NCBI GenBank assembly: GCA_964577985.1
Contig: CAZOAR010000005.1
Coordinates: 12,717 to 76,716 of the forward strand
DNA: 64,000 bases
Direction: 5' to 3'
Source of the DNA: CAZOAR01 sp964577985
GTDB lineage: Bacteria > Gemmatimonadota > CAZMKB01 > CAZNLH01
Positions 44,630 to 52,043 of this stretch are shown here, piece by piece. The first letter of the stretch is position 1; each line of letters opens with the position of its first letter. The translations under genes were made by a program, and so were the position numbers. A model generated the notes under the pieces. It worked only from the letters and a program-made list of their open reading frames with translations, had not been told where the DNA came from and made no database searches.

Positions 44630-45364
44630 CTACTTCTCCATCGTCCGGTAGAGGACTACGGACATGATAACAAGAAAAAGAATCATCCCCCAGGTGACAA
44701 ATCCAATTTCAAACGAATCGAGTTCTTCCGGGAAGATGTCTTTTCCCACGGCGACTATCTTCCTTGACGCATCCTCGAGCCTGAGGTCATAGAGTTGGTC
44801 GATCGTCGACGTGGTCACATTCATCGCCTGAATCTTGTCAAAACCGAGTACGTCTTTGTGACAATCCTTACAGATCTCGGGGACGTTCGGCATCTTGTTC
44901 AGATGGGCACCGTGGCACCTTGTACATGACGGTCCGCCCCTCTTTTCGAGATATGCCTTACCCATGATACTCTCGCGGTAAAGCGTCACAGATTCATCGT
45001 GACACTGTCCGCACATTTCGAACATCTCCTCGGGGCCAGGCTTGGCAACGAAACCCTCCTGAGAATACATAGCCTTTCTTGCAATCGCTCTTATCTCTTC
45101 CGACGAGAGTCCCTCGAGGTGCCCGACATCCACCGTCTCATCGCCGCCGTGGCAGTAAGTGCAGAGGATGCCCATGGACTGGTGAGTAGAACCCATCCAT
45201 TCCATAGCAGGTCGGCCTACCTCTCCACCCATGAACTCGTGACACGTGATACACGCATTCGGCTCCTCCCGGGCATCCACGGGAGATGCACCGCAAAGTT
45301 GTGCGGATAGCGTGATGAAGACGGGAATCAACCAGTGATTAATGAGTGCTTCTTTCCTGATCAT
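44630..45364 (-). CDS. Pentaheme c-type cytochrome with C-terminal membrane anchor
   Basis: The 244-residue product has a signal peptide, five heme sites (CITCH, CTYCH, CGQCH, CTRCH, CKDCH) and a C-terminal transmembrane helix (FVTWGMILFLVIMSVVLY). Bracketed heme spacing and the GPSCTRCHGAH motif resemble the second pentaheme gene of this operon. It is the first gene after a consensus promoter. Anchored multiheme proteins of this kind occur in place of cytochrome c1 in the bc-type complexes of Geobacter and relatives (Cbc-type). Confidence 0.87.
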   Translation of the reverse strand: MIRKEALINHWLIPVFITLSAQLCGASPVDAREEPNACITCHEFMGGEVGRPAMEWMGSTHQSMGILCTYCHGGDETVDVGHLEGLSSEEIRAIARKAMYSQEGFVAKPGPEEMFEMCGQCHDESVTLYRESIMGKAYLEKRGGPSCTRCHGAHLNKMPNVPEICKDCHKDVLGFDKIQAMNVTTSTIDQLYDLRLEDASRKIVAVGKDIFPEELDSFEIGFVTWGMILFLVIMSVVLYRTMEK

Positions 45365-45459
45365 TGGACACCATAACTGGATTAGCGTGCGACCATCAGA
45401 CCATGAAAACGGTCTAACCGACCGCGAGGGGGGATCTGCGGGATATTCGGAACGGCCCT

Positions 45460-45488
45460 ATTATAATTGCAAGGACGACAGTTGTCAA
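45460..45488 (-). promoter_or_regulatory. Consensus sigma-70 promoter of the cytochrome b/Rieske operon
   Basis: On the minus strand TTGACA (45488-45483) and TATAAT (45465-45460) have a 17-base spacer, with both hexamers perfect. Expected start is near 45453, about 90 bases before the first gene. Confidence 0.88.
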
Positions 45489-45506
45489 GAAAAGCGTCGT
45501 GGGGTA

Positions 45507-45536
45507 TTGACAAATTACCCTCTTTTCTGGTATGAT
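45507..45536 (+). promoter_or_regulatory. Divergent promoter leading into a structured intergenic transcript
   Basis: TTGACA (45507-45512) and TATGAT (45531-45536) have an 18-base spacer. It is back to back with the minus-strand promoter, the two -35 boxes being 18 bases apart. No protein gene with a ribosome site lies within 600 bases downstream; the transcript would start near 45543. Confidence 0.7.
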
Positions 45537-45542
45537 GGTATC

Positions 45543-45725
45543 CAGGAGCCCGCGCATTGCCTGATAGGCCACGGCATTGAGCCTGGAAGAATGCGGCAGG
45601 GGAAGAGGAGGTATAAATATTTTGGGGGCTCTGGAGGTGCGGAGCTAACCGGCAGCTCGAGGGATTCAAACCCTCACTCTCAGGCCCTCTACTGATCGAT
45701 TATCGTTCAGCTCCCCTCCTTTTTC
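45543..45725 (+). ncRNA. Candidate structured small RNA
   Basis: Downstream of the promoter the sequence folds into two modules. Module 1: CGCATT (45553-45558) pairs with AATGCG (45590-45595) around GCCT/AGGC (45559-45569) and GGC/GCC hairpins. Module 2 (45624-45689): an outer stem pairs 45624-45638 with 45675-45689, partly through G-U pairs. It encloses two adjacent perfect hairpins with 5-bp stems and 7-base loops: GAGCT/AGCTC (loop AACCGGC) and GAGGG/CCCTC (loop ATTCAAA). A palindrome and a run of T (45691-45724) may end the transcript. The second hairpin looks like a tRNA anticodon arm (UCA), but no complete tRNA can be built. The class is not recognised. Confidence 0.45.
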
Positions 45726-45907
45726 CCTGCCCATACAACCTCACATGCGCGGGACCAGCTATCCGATTGATTCCCGCATCCGCGCTCTCCATCCCCGGAA
45801 GCGACTAGAACGAGATTACAGCGGTCATCAGCATCCGCAGCGCGCGACCACGTATTACAGAGAGACGACGCCGGCCTGAGTATGGGAAATCCCACAGGAA
45901 AAGAACA

Positions 45908-46044
45908 GGAGTCTACCCTGAAAATCTGGTTACATCTCTATATCATTCCCACCTCACATGTCATTCCCGCTTGTCGGGAATCCCATCGCACAATAAGGCC
46001 GATTCCGGACAAGCCGGAATGACGCGCAAAAAGAGGGAAAACTC
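45908..46044. repeat. Palindromic dispersed repeat, copy C
   Basis: This 137-bp copy has the left end GGAGTCTACCC (45908-45918) followed by TGAAAATCTGGTTACATCTC. The hairpin core is at 45960-46023 (GTCATTCCCGCTTGTCGGGAATC paired with GATTCCGGACAAGCCGGAATGAC in 21 of 23 positions, quoted here by its ends). The right end is GAGGGAAAACTCC. It ends 18 bases before the -35 box of the metal-resistance operon. Confidence 0.8.
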
Positions 46045-46061
46045 CCGACAAGAAGAATAGA

Positions 46062-46090
46062 TTGACGGTGCCGCCTGAAAGCGTTATGTT
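46062..46090 (+). promoter_or_regulatory. Promoter of the arsR-type regulator/P-type ATPase operon
   Basis: TTGACG (46062-46067) and TATGTT (46085-46090) are separated by 17 bases. The operator palindrome begins at the next base, so the start site near 46097 lies inside the operator. This places the regulator start downstream, at 46170. Confidence 0.75.
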
Positions 46091-46116
46091 TATATATGAT
46101 CATATGATCATATATA
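46091..46116 (+). promoter_or_regulatory. ArsR/SmtB-type operator: perfect 26-bp palindrome
   Basis: The half-site TATATATGATCAT is followed directly by its exact reverse complement, giving a 26-bp perfect palindrome. AT-rich dyads of this kind, overlapping the promoter, are the classical binding sites of SmtB/CzrA/CadC dimers. The regulator encoded 54 bases downstream should bind here and be released by metal. Confidence 0.8.
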
Positions 46117-46169
46117 CAATAGAACGAATCGCGTTCAGGACCGAGAATCCTCCGGAGAAGGCAGGCGAC

Positions 46170-46526
46170 ATGGATATCGACTCATGCAAAGTCCACTTCA
46201 TTGACAGAAAAAAGGTTCGGAAGGTGCTGGAGTCTTTCCATACCGACGCGACCATCAGTCACCTCGGAGATTTTTTCAAGGTCATGGGTGACTCGACGAG
46301 GCTCAAGATAATCCTTTCCTTGTCGAGAGAAGAACTCTGTGTGTGCGACCTGGCCGCCATTACGAGCGTAAGTCAGTCGGCAGTTTCTCACCAGCTCAGA
46401 GTCCTGCGCGGCGCGAGACTGGTCAAGTCCCGGAGAGAGGGTAAAATCGTTTATTATTCACTCGACGACCAGCATGTCGAGCACCTTCTCGACGATGCCC
46501 TGCATCACATGGAAGAAAGAGCATGA
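46170..46526 (+). CDS. ArsR/SmtB-family metal-sensing repressor
   Basis: From the ATG at 46170 the product has 118 residues. A longer frame to 46062 runs through the promoter and operator and is rejected. The winged helix-turn-helix includes GDSTRLKIILSLSREELCVCDLAA, where ELCVCDLA is the alpha-3N metal-binding motif of CadC/SmtB/ArsR sensors, and SQSAVSHQLRVLRGARLVKSRREGKIVYYSL (by its ends) is the recognition helix and wing. The C-terminal helix HVEHLLDDALHHMEE could supply a second (alpha-5) zinc site. It overlaps the ATPase gene by four bases, so regulator and pump are coupled. Confidence 0.93.
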   Translation: MDIDSCKVHFIDRKKVRKVLESFHTDATISHLGDFFKVMGDSTRLKIILSLSREELCVCDLAAITSVSQSAVSHQLRVLRGARLVKSRREGKIVYYSLDDQHVEHLLDDALHHMEERA

Positions 46527-48733
46527 CAGGCAAGCCAGCAGAATCAAAGGTGTATTCCCGCTTCATCAACGGACTCGACTGTCCAGACTGCGCGTCGAAG
46601 ATAGAAGACCGGGTATCCAGAATCGATGGCGTTGCCGAGGCCCACATCAGCATAGTCAACTCGCGTCTCGATGTTCGTTTCGAGGAGCTGGCCGACAGCG
46701 CGTCGGAAGTGGAGAGAGTCTTAAGTAGCCTCGGCTATGGAGCTGGAGACAGCGACATCCGCGGGGGAAAAGCGCGGCCATGGGATGGCGCGTCAAGCCG
46801 CCTGAGGTGGCTCCTCACCGTCGTGTCCGGCCTGTTCATACTTCTCGGGGCCGTCGGCAGCAGGATTTTCGGCCTTCCTGACTATTTTTCACTTCCCGAG
46901 GGAGCCGCAGGCGCTGTCCCCGGCTTCCAGGTTTCTTTCTCCACCTTGTTTTATCTTATTTCCGTCCTCCTCTCTGGTCCCCCAACCTTCCGGAAAGGCA
47001 TACTTGCGATCCGTAATCGGAACCTGGATATGAATTTCCTGATGACCGTAGCCGTTGTGGGGGCGATAGCGATCGGTGAATGGATCGAAGGAGCAGCTGT
47101 CGTCTTTCTATTCTCACTGGCCAACCTTCTCGAATCCTTCACCATGAGCAAGGCCAGAAACGCGATCGAATCGCTTATGGACCTGTCTCCAAAGATGGCC
47201 ACGGTAAAGCGGGACGGAAAGGAGATAAAGGTCCCGGTAGAAGATGTGAATGTCAACGAGCTGGTGCTGGTGAAGCCGGGGGGGCGAATACCGGTAGACG
47301 GCAGCATCAGGACAGGGCGGTCCAACGTGGATCAGTCCACGATAACAGGAGAATCGACACCTGTACCAAAAGAAGAAGGAAGTCCTGTCTTCGCGGGGAC
47401 CATAAATGGTCAGGGTTTCCTCGAAGTTGTCGTCGAAAAGAAGTCGGAAGATACCACACTGTCGCGCATTCTTCATATGGTCGAGGAGGCGCAGGTTCAA
47501 AGGGCTCCCGCCCAGCGGTTTATCGATAGATTCTCCAGATTCTACACCCCGCTTGTCGTTGCGGGGGCCGTAGCCGTAGCATTGGTGCCGACTCTCCTTT
47601 TTCAGCTGCCTTTTGATGTCTGGTTTTACCGCGCCCTCGTGCTGCTCCTTGTCGCCTGTCCATGCGCCCTGGTGATCTCGACGCCCGTCACTATCATCAG
47701 CGGCCTGGCCTCCGCGGCGCGGCAGGGGATATTGATAAAGGGAGGGGCCTTCCTGGAAGAAGCGAGCCGGCTGAACGCCATCGCGTTTGACAAGACCGGT
47801 ACTATTACTCACGGGCGGCACGCTGTCACCGGTGTTTATCGTTACGGCGAATCTTCAGAGCTCGAGATCCTTCAGCTCGCGGCAACGATAGAGACTCTTT
47901 CCGAGCACCCTCTGGCCAGGGCGATCCTCGAATATGCCACGGGCAAAGAGATCAAACCAGATGTGCCGGAGAGTTTTCTATCGCTCCCGGGGGAGGGTGC
48001 TAAAATCACTCTTGGAGGGAAGGACTTCTTCGCCGGCAACCACAGGCTCTTCGAGGAACGCGGGATGTGCCCCGAGCACCTCCATGGGAATCTCCGGGAT
48101 CTCGAGGAACAGGGAAATACGGCGATCTTTATCGGGTCCGACAAGACTATTCTCGGGGCGATAACGCTTGAGGACCAGCTGAGATCGGGTGTTGAGAACA
48201 TACTCAAGGCACTCCGTGATTACGGCGTGCGCAGACTCACGATGCTGACGGGAGACAACGAGGAGACCGCCAGGGGGATCGCGAAGCGGATCGGGATAGA
48301 CGACTACCGAGCCGAACAGATGCCGCAGGACAAGGCGGCAGCGATAGAGGAGTTGAGGGCGCAACATGGTCACGTAGCAATGGTCGGAGACGGTGTAAAC
48401 GATGCTCCCGCCCTTGCCACAGCCACCGTGGGAATTGCCATGGGGGTGGCAGGGTCGGACGCCGCCCTCGAAACGGCAGACATCGCGCTGATGGCAGACG
48501 ATCTCTCAAACCTCCCGGTCGTGATCGGGCTGAGCAGGAAGGTCGTGAGGGTGATCAAACAGAATACAGGCTTCGCGCTGCTTACCAAGGTGGTGTTCCT
48601 CACCCTCGCGCCTCTCGGTTTCGTTAATCTGTGGATGGCGGTGGCCGCTGACATGGGGGCTTCCATGATAGTCATTCTGAACGGGCTGCGGCTTCTCGCG
48701 CCTGTCCGAAAACAGTTGTCTCCCGACCGGTGA
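46523..48733 (+). CDS. zntA: Zn/Cd/Pb-exporting P1B-type ATPase
   Basis: A 736-residue heavy-metal ATPase. The N-terminal metal-binding domain has NGLDCPDCASKIE (CPDC) near residue 14. The membrane metal site is CPCALVIS near 378. Catalytic motifs are DKTGT near 424, SEHPLAR near 460, MLTGDN near 575 and GDGVNDAP near 625. The last helices read NLWMAVAADMGASMIVILNGLRLL, where the aspartate-glycine pair marks the Zn/Cd/Pb group rather than the copper group. It pumps divalent soft metals from the cytoplasm. Which of zinc, cadmium or lead is preferred cannot be decided. Confidence 0.93.
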   Translation: MTGKPAESKVYSRFINGLDCPDCASKIEDRVSRIDGVAEAHISIVNSRLDVRFEELADSASEVERVLSSLGYGAGDSDIRGGKARPWDGASSRLRWLLTVVSGLFILLGAVGSRIFGLPDYFSLPEGAAGAVPGFQVSFSTLFYLISVLLSGPPTFRKGILAIRNRNLDMNFLMTVAVVGAIAIGEWIEGAAVVFLFSLANLLESFTMSKARNAIESLMDLSPKMATVKRDGKEIKVPVEDVNVNELVLVKPGGRIPVDGSIRTGRSNVDQSTITGESTPVPKEEGSPVFAGTINGQGFLEVVVEKKSEDTTLSRILHMVEEAQVQRAPAQRFIDRFSRFYTPLVVAGAVAVALVPTLLFQLPFDVWFYRALVLLLVACPCALVISTPVTIISGLASAARQGILIKGGAFLEEASRLNAIAFDKTGTITHGRHAVTGVYRYGESSELEILQLAATIETLSEHPLARAILEYATGKEIKPDVPESFLSLPGEGAKITLGGKDFFAGNHRLFEERGMCPEHLHGNLRDLEEQGNTAIFIGSDKTILGAITLEDQLRSGVENILKALRDYGVRRLTMLTGDNEETARGIAKRIGIDDYRAEQMPQDKAAAIEELRAQHGHVAMVGDGVNDAPALATATVGIAMGVAGSDAALETADIALMADDLSNLPVVIGLSRKVVRVIKQNTGFALLTKVVFLTLAPLGFVNLWMAVAADMGASMIVILNGLRLLAPVRKQLSPDR

Positions 48734-48779
48734 CATCCTGATTGGAGTTCCCTCGGCTTATCGGAGCATCAGGATGTCA
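48731..48779 (+). terminator. Stem-loop overlapping the end of the P-type ATPase gene
   Basis: TGACATCCTGAT (48731-48742), which includes the stop codon, pairs perfectly over 12 bp with ATCAGGATGTCA (48768-48779). The loop has 25 bases. There is no T-run, so it may be a 3' end protecting or Rho-assisted terminator structure. Confidence 0.5.
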
Positions 48780-48967
48780 GGCCTCCCTCTCGACGCAGAG
48801 CACACCTCCTGCCCGCTCTATAACTCAGGAAAAGTTACCTGTCCTGAAGGTCGGCCCATTTTTGGTACGAATATTGCTAAAATGGTAATATATTCATGGA
48901 GGAGACAATCGCGTCAGCGCCCTCAATCGGGCGCATTCTTGCGAGGAAAAAGACCGGAGAAGCCCAG

Positions 48968-49360
48968 ATGATGACAGAACAGGCCGTAGAGACAAAACCA
49001 GGAAAAAGGGTGCTCGTCGTTGATGATGAGCAAGATTTTCTCTCAATCATGGACTTTTTCCTGACTATGGAAGGCTTCGAGGTAGAGACGGCCCTCGATG
49101 GAGCTGATGCTATCAGGTCGATCAACAAGACTCCGCCGGACCTGATCCTTCTCGACGTCGTCATGCCTGTGCTGGACGGTTATGGCACATTGAAGGCCCT
49201 TCAGGGGAGGAGAAAAACAAGGAATATCCCGGTCATAATGCTGTCTATCCTCGAGAAATCCCCGGAAGAGACCTCGACCCTCAGCATCACAGATTATCTC
49301 GTGAAGCCCTTCTCGGCGGACACGCTCATCCGGAAGGTCCGCGAGACCCTCGCTGCGTAA
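48968..49360 (+). CDS. Single-domain response regulator (receiver only)
   Basis: The 130-residue product from the ATG at 48968 (GGAG 8 bases upstream) is a CheY-like receiver: acidic pair VVDDEQD, phospho-acceptor aspartate in LILLDVVMPVLDGYG, serine in IMLSI, and lysine in LVKPF. There is no output domain. The frame is open to an earlier ATG at 48896, but that has no ribosome site. No histidine kinase is nearby, so its partner is unknown. It may act by protein-protein contact. Confidence 0.9.
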   Translation: MMTEQAVETKPGKRVLVVDDEQDFLSIMDFFLTMEGFEVETALDGADAIRSINKTPPDLILLDVVMPVLDGYGTLKALQGRRKTRNIPVIMLSILEKSPEETSTLSITDYLVKPFSADTLIRKVRETLAA

Positions 49361-49389
49361 TACCCACGGTGAGGTGCCGGCCTGATAAT

Positions 49390-51081
49390 CTACTTCCATG
49401 GACCTCCGACGACCACGGTAAACAGGTCCTCATCCGCCACGACTCCACCATAGTTCCCGATCCGGCCCCACAGGGCATAACCCCCCGGAGTGACGTTCTG
49501 CGGGAGATAGAGTTCTATTCCCATGCTTATATCCTGACCATCGGACAGCGATCCGTTCAGCGGATTAGACGCCAGGTTCAGCAGGAGATCGGGTATCAGA
49601 AACTCCGTGCTGTCCGGGGTCTGCACGCCGAACCAGAGGTCTCCGTTCTGAGCTGATCCCGTGTTATTGACCAATCTCGCATCGAACCGGAGAGTATCTC
49701 CGGGCATCACATGCCTGTCGCCAGGCTCCAGGGAGATGAAGAGACGGTGCTCATCCAGGCCGGCGACATCGACCAGCGTGGCGAGATTCATCTGGACTAT
49801 CTCGCTCATGTAATCGAAGTCTATGGTCCCCACGAGGTCCATGGGGGTGTGGATGTAGGGAGTGATCTCGCCCTCGATACTGTAGGTAAAGGGATAGCCG
49901 TACTGCCGGAATGAGGCGTGATCGCTGAAATCAATGTTAGGCATGATCTCCGGGAGGAGAGTGGTGTATCTCCCGGCCATGGTCATCATCAATTCGGAGT
50001 ATGGTGTCGAAGGCCCGTCTGAGAGCAGATCGACGTCCTTCGGGGGATCACCCAGATAACCACACGCATCGAGATTCTGGTAGAGTTCTATGTTCATCCC
50101 GGAGTTGAAGGCCCTTTCTACAAAATCCCCACTGCCGACAAGACCCACCTCTTCCGCAGTCCAACTGGCGAAGATAACGGTTGCGTCGAGGGGCTCTGTC
50201 GCCAGGATTCTCGCTATCTCGAGCACGGCCGATACACCCGAACCGTTGTCATCCGCGCCCGGCGCGTTGTTTGAGGGATTGAGATATGCGTAGGAATCGT
50301 AGTGCGCCCCGATTATCACGTACCTCGAAGGATCCCCTGTCCCCTGCTTCGTCGCGAGGATGTTTCGATGCTCCTTGCCGTAGACCAGGACATCGAGAGT
50401 GTCGAAGATGACGTCAGTATAGCCATAGCTTACGAACTGGTCGTGAATCCACTCTCCAGCGGCCCAGATAGAGTCTGACTGCACGTAGCGGGACTTGAAG
50501 TCCTGCAGGCGCTGAACATTGCTCTCCAGCGACGCCTTCGAGACCTGGTCTACCAGACCCTGCACCGGGTCATGGCGAGGATCATAAGCGGGATGGACAT
50601 CCATCGTGTCTTCCCGATATGACACACAGGGCAGTGGCACCTCGCCGATCCGGACGACATGGAAGCCTGCTCCCAGAAGCATTTCCACCGCCTCTTCCGA
50701 GACCCTGACCAGGCCCTTGGCCTCATCAGCGTAGAGGACCACCGTATCACCGAGGGGCTCGAGTGCTTCGTTCACCTCGAGCTTTCCATCAGGAGTGTCG
50801 ATGAGATAGAGCGGCAAAGGGGATGGATTCGCCAGGGGAAAGATCGAGACCCCCTCTTCTCTTTCGATACCATGCGAATCGATGTCACCGGCCCCGACAA
50901 TAAAATCCTCTCCTCTCCAGTAGACCTCACAGCGGTCTGATATCCTTGCCATCATCTTATCCCCCGATATGCCACTGACGAGGAATAGAGGCCTCTCATC
51001 CACCGGAGCGGAGGATGTCGCACCACGGGGAAACGACAAGGACAAACAGATGAGGCCAATAACGTAACAGTATCTTTTCAT
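49390..51081 (-). CDS. Secreted M28-family zinc aminopeptidase
   Basis: The 563-residue product has a signal peptide (residues 1-23), an N-terminal region of about 220 residues, then the M28 catalytic domain with metal ligands in IIGAHYDSY near 237, APGADDNGSGVSAVLE near 252, SWTAEEVGLVGS near 285 (catalytic and metal glutamates), NLDACGYLG near 310 and SDHASFRQYGYP near 355. The C-terminal 120 residues are a beta-rich domain, without a clear FlgD-type sorting signal. It should trim extracellular or periplasmic peptides. The ATG at 51081 has GAGGAG 5 bases upstream. Confidence 0.92.
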   Translation of the reverse strand: MKRYCYVIGLICLSLSFPRGATSSAPVDERPLFLVSGISGDKMMARISDRCEVYWRGEDFIVGAGDIDSHGIEREEGVSIFPLANPSPLPLYLIDTPDGKLEVNEALEPLGDTVVLYADEAKGLVRVSEEAVEMLLGAGFHVVRIGEVPLPCVSYREDTMDVHPAYDPRHDPVQGLVDQVSKASLESNVQRLQDFKSRYVQSDSIWAAGEWIHDQFVSYGYTDVIFDTLDVLVYGKEHRNILATKQGTGDPSRYVIIGAHYDSYAYLNPSNNAPGADDNGSGVSAVLEIARILATEPLDATVIFASWTAEEVGLVGSGDFVERAFNSGMNIELYQNLDACGYLGDPPKDVDLLSDGPSTPYSELMMTMAGRYTTLLPEIMPNIDFSDHASFRQYGYPFTYSIEGEITPYIHTPMDLVGTIDFDYMSEIVQMNLATLVDVAGLDEHRLFISLEPGDRHVMPGDTLRFDARLVNNTGSAQNGDLWFGVQTPDSTEFLIPDLLLNLASNPLNGSLSDGQDISMGIELYLPQNVTPGGYALWGRIGNYGGVVADEDLFTVVVGGPWK

Positions 51082-51138
51082 TCTGCTCCTCACTTCAGTT
51101 CGCAGGTACACAACCAGACAGAATCGTCGATTATTCTC

Positions 51139-51166
51139 ATTATACCATACATACGATATTTGTCAA
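51139..51166 (-). promoter_or_regulatory. Promoter of the M28 peptidase gene
   Basis: On the minus strand TTGACA (51166-51161) and TATAAT (51144-51139) have a 16-base spacer, both hexamers perfect. It gives a start near 51132 and a short leader of about 50 bases. Confidence 0.85.
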
Positions 51167-51227
51167 CCAGTGATGTTGGTGGAGTTTCCCCGGTTTGTTT
51201 TGTGCGCAGGGGCGTCGAGTGTCTCTC

Positions 51228-51437
51228 CGGCACCAGAGGAACACTTGACGGAACAGGTCCCCTCATTGTAGTATTCCTTGTTNNNNNNNNNNNNNNNNNN
51301 NNNNNNNNNNNNNNNNNNNNNNNNNNNNNNNNNNNNNNNNNNNNNNNNNNNNNNNNNNNNNNNNNNNNNNNNNNNNNNNNNNCGGCACCAGAGGAACACT
51401 TGACGGAACAGGTCCCCTCATTGTAGTATTCCTTGTT
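51228..51437. other. Assembly gap (100 N) flanked by an exact 55-bp duplication
   Basis: Positions 51283-51382 are N. The 55 bases before the gap (51228-51282) are identical to the 55 bases after it (51383-51437). This is the usual mark of two contig ends that share a de Bruijn graph overlap but were joined by a scaffolder with a fixed gap size. The true sequence probably contains either one copy or a collapsed repeat. The 13 bases at 51181-51193 (GGAGTTTCCCCGG) equal the left end of repeat copy B. Confidence 0.9.
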
Positions 51438-51464
51438 CGAGTCTCCCCTCTGCTCGGAGACTCG
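51438..51464. other. Inverted repeat after the gap
   Basis: CGAGTCTCC (51438-51446) and GGAGACTCG (51456-51464) form a perfect 9-bp stem with a 9-base loop, directly abutting the duplicated 55-mer. No T-run follows. It lies about 47 bases before the small membrane protein start and could be a regulatory hairpin or a remnant of a repeat. Confidence 0.4.
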
Positions 51465-51510
51465 CGAAAGCCGGAGGTCATCCAGCTTCCATCTCCATGA
51501 GGCGCATACG

Positions 51511-51936
51511 TTGGAAGAGATTGTACAGAGAGTCCTGATGATAGGTACCGCGGGTGTGATCGCTCTCCATTTCCCTCAACTGATCTCCTGGTATCGACTC
51601 CTGAAGGCCGATCATGATGATACGGGAGACCCCCGCCTTCCCGCGACACACACCTTCCTGCGGAAACTGCTCAGGACGGTCTTTTTCTTCTGCATTATTC
51701 TGCTCGGCCACTCGCTGTATGACGGTGTCCCGTCGGCTGTGTTTATATACCCCCTTGTCATCACACAGCTCGCGGGACTGATAATTGGCGAAAGGGATCT
51801 TCTGTCCGAGCTTTCCGTCAATAGAAGACTCGTTTTATTTGTCCAGTTTCTCATCGTCATGAACGTTTTGTCGATCGTAATTCTCGCCGCAATAGTCCTC
51901 CAGATCCACGGCACCATTCCTGTTCAACTACTCTGA
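51511..51936 (+). CDS. Small membrane protein of unknown function
   Basis: I do not recognise this protein. From the TTG at 51511 (GAGG 8 bases upstream) it has 141 residues; the ATG at 51538 is an equally possible start. About four hydrophobic helices are visible: IGTAGVIALHFPQLISW, LLRTVFFFCIILLGHSLY, VFIYPLVITQLAGLIIG and LVLFVQFLIVMNVLSIVILAAIVL (by ends), joined by short charged loops. No enzyme motif is seen. It is bounded by the assembly gap and the diguanylate cyclase gene, so its true 5' end is uncertain. Confidence 0.65.
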   Translation: MEEIVQRVLMIGTAGVIALHFPQLISWYRLLKADHDDTGDPRLPATHTFLRKLLRTVFFFCIILLGHSLYDGVPSAVFIYPLVITQLAGLIIGERDLLSELSVNRRLVLFVQFLIVMNVLSIVILAAIVLQIHGTIPVQLL

Positions 51937-52043
51937 AAACGCTTCGCAAGTCCCGATTCGGCCTGTTTCTTGCTTAATAGAAACCGATATTACAGTTCCC
52001 CGCAGGCGCCGAACCTGACCGGATCATAATAAAATAATTGAAG

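Noticed and set aside
45624..45689. tRNA (selenocysteine, UCA anticodon) gene
   Set aside because: Only an anticodon-like arm and a D-arm-like hairpin are present. No T arm with TTCNA and no CCA-type acceptor end could be found, so it is reported only as a candidate RNA.
45624..45690. 4.5S/SRP RNA
   Set aside because: The first nine bases equal those of E. coli 4.5S RNA, but the conserved apical motif GGAAGGAAGCAGC is missing.
45707..45895. 62-codon open frame on the minus strand
   Set aside because: No ribosome site, odd composition and no hydrophobic or domain pattern; it overlaps the candidate RNA end.
46062..46169. N-terminal extension of the ArsR-type regulator
   Set aside because: It would translate the -35, -10 and operator sequence and adds nothing shared with the family.
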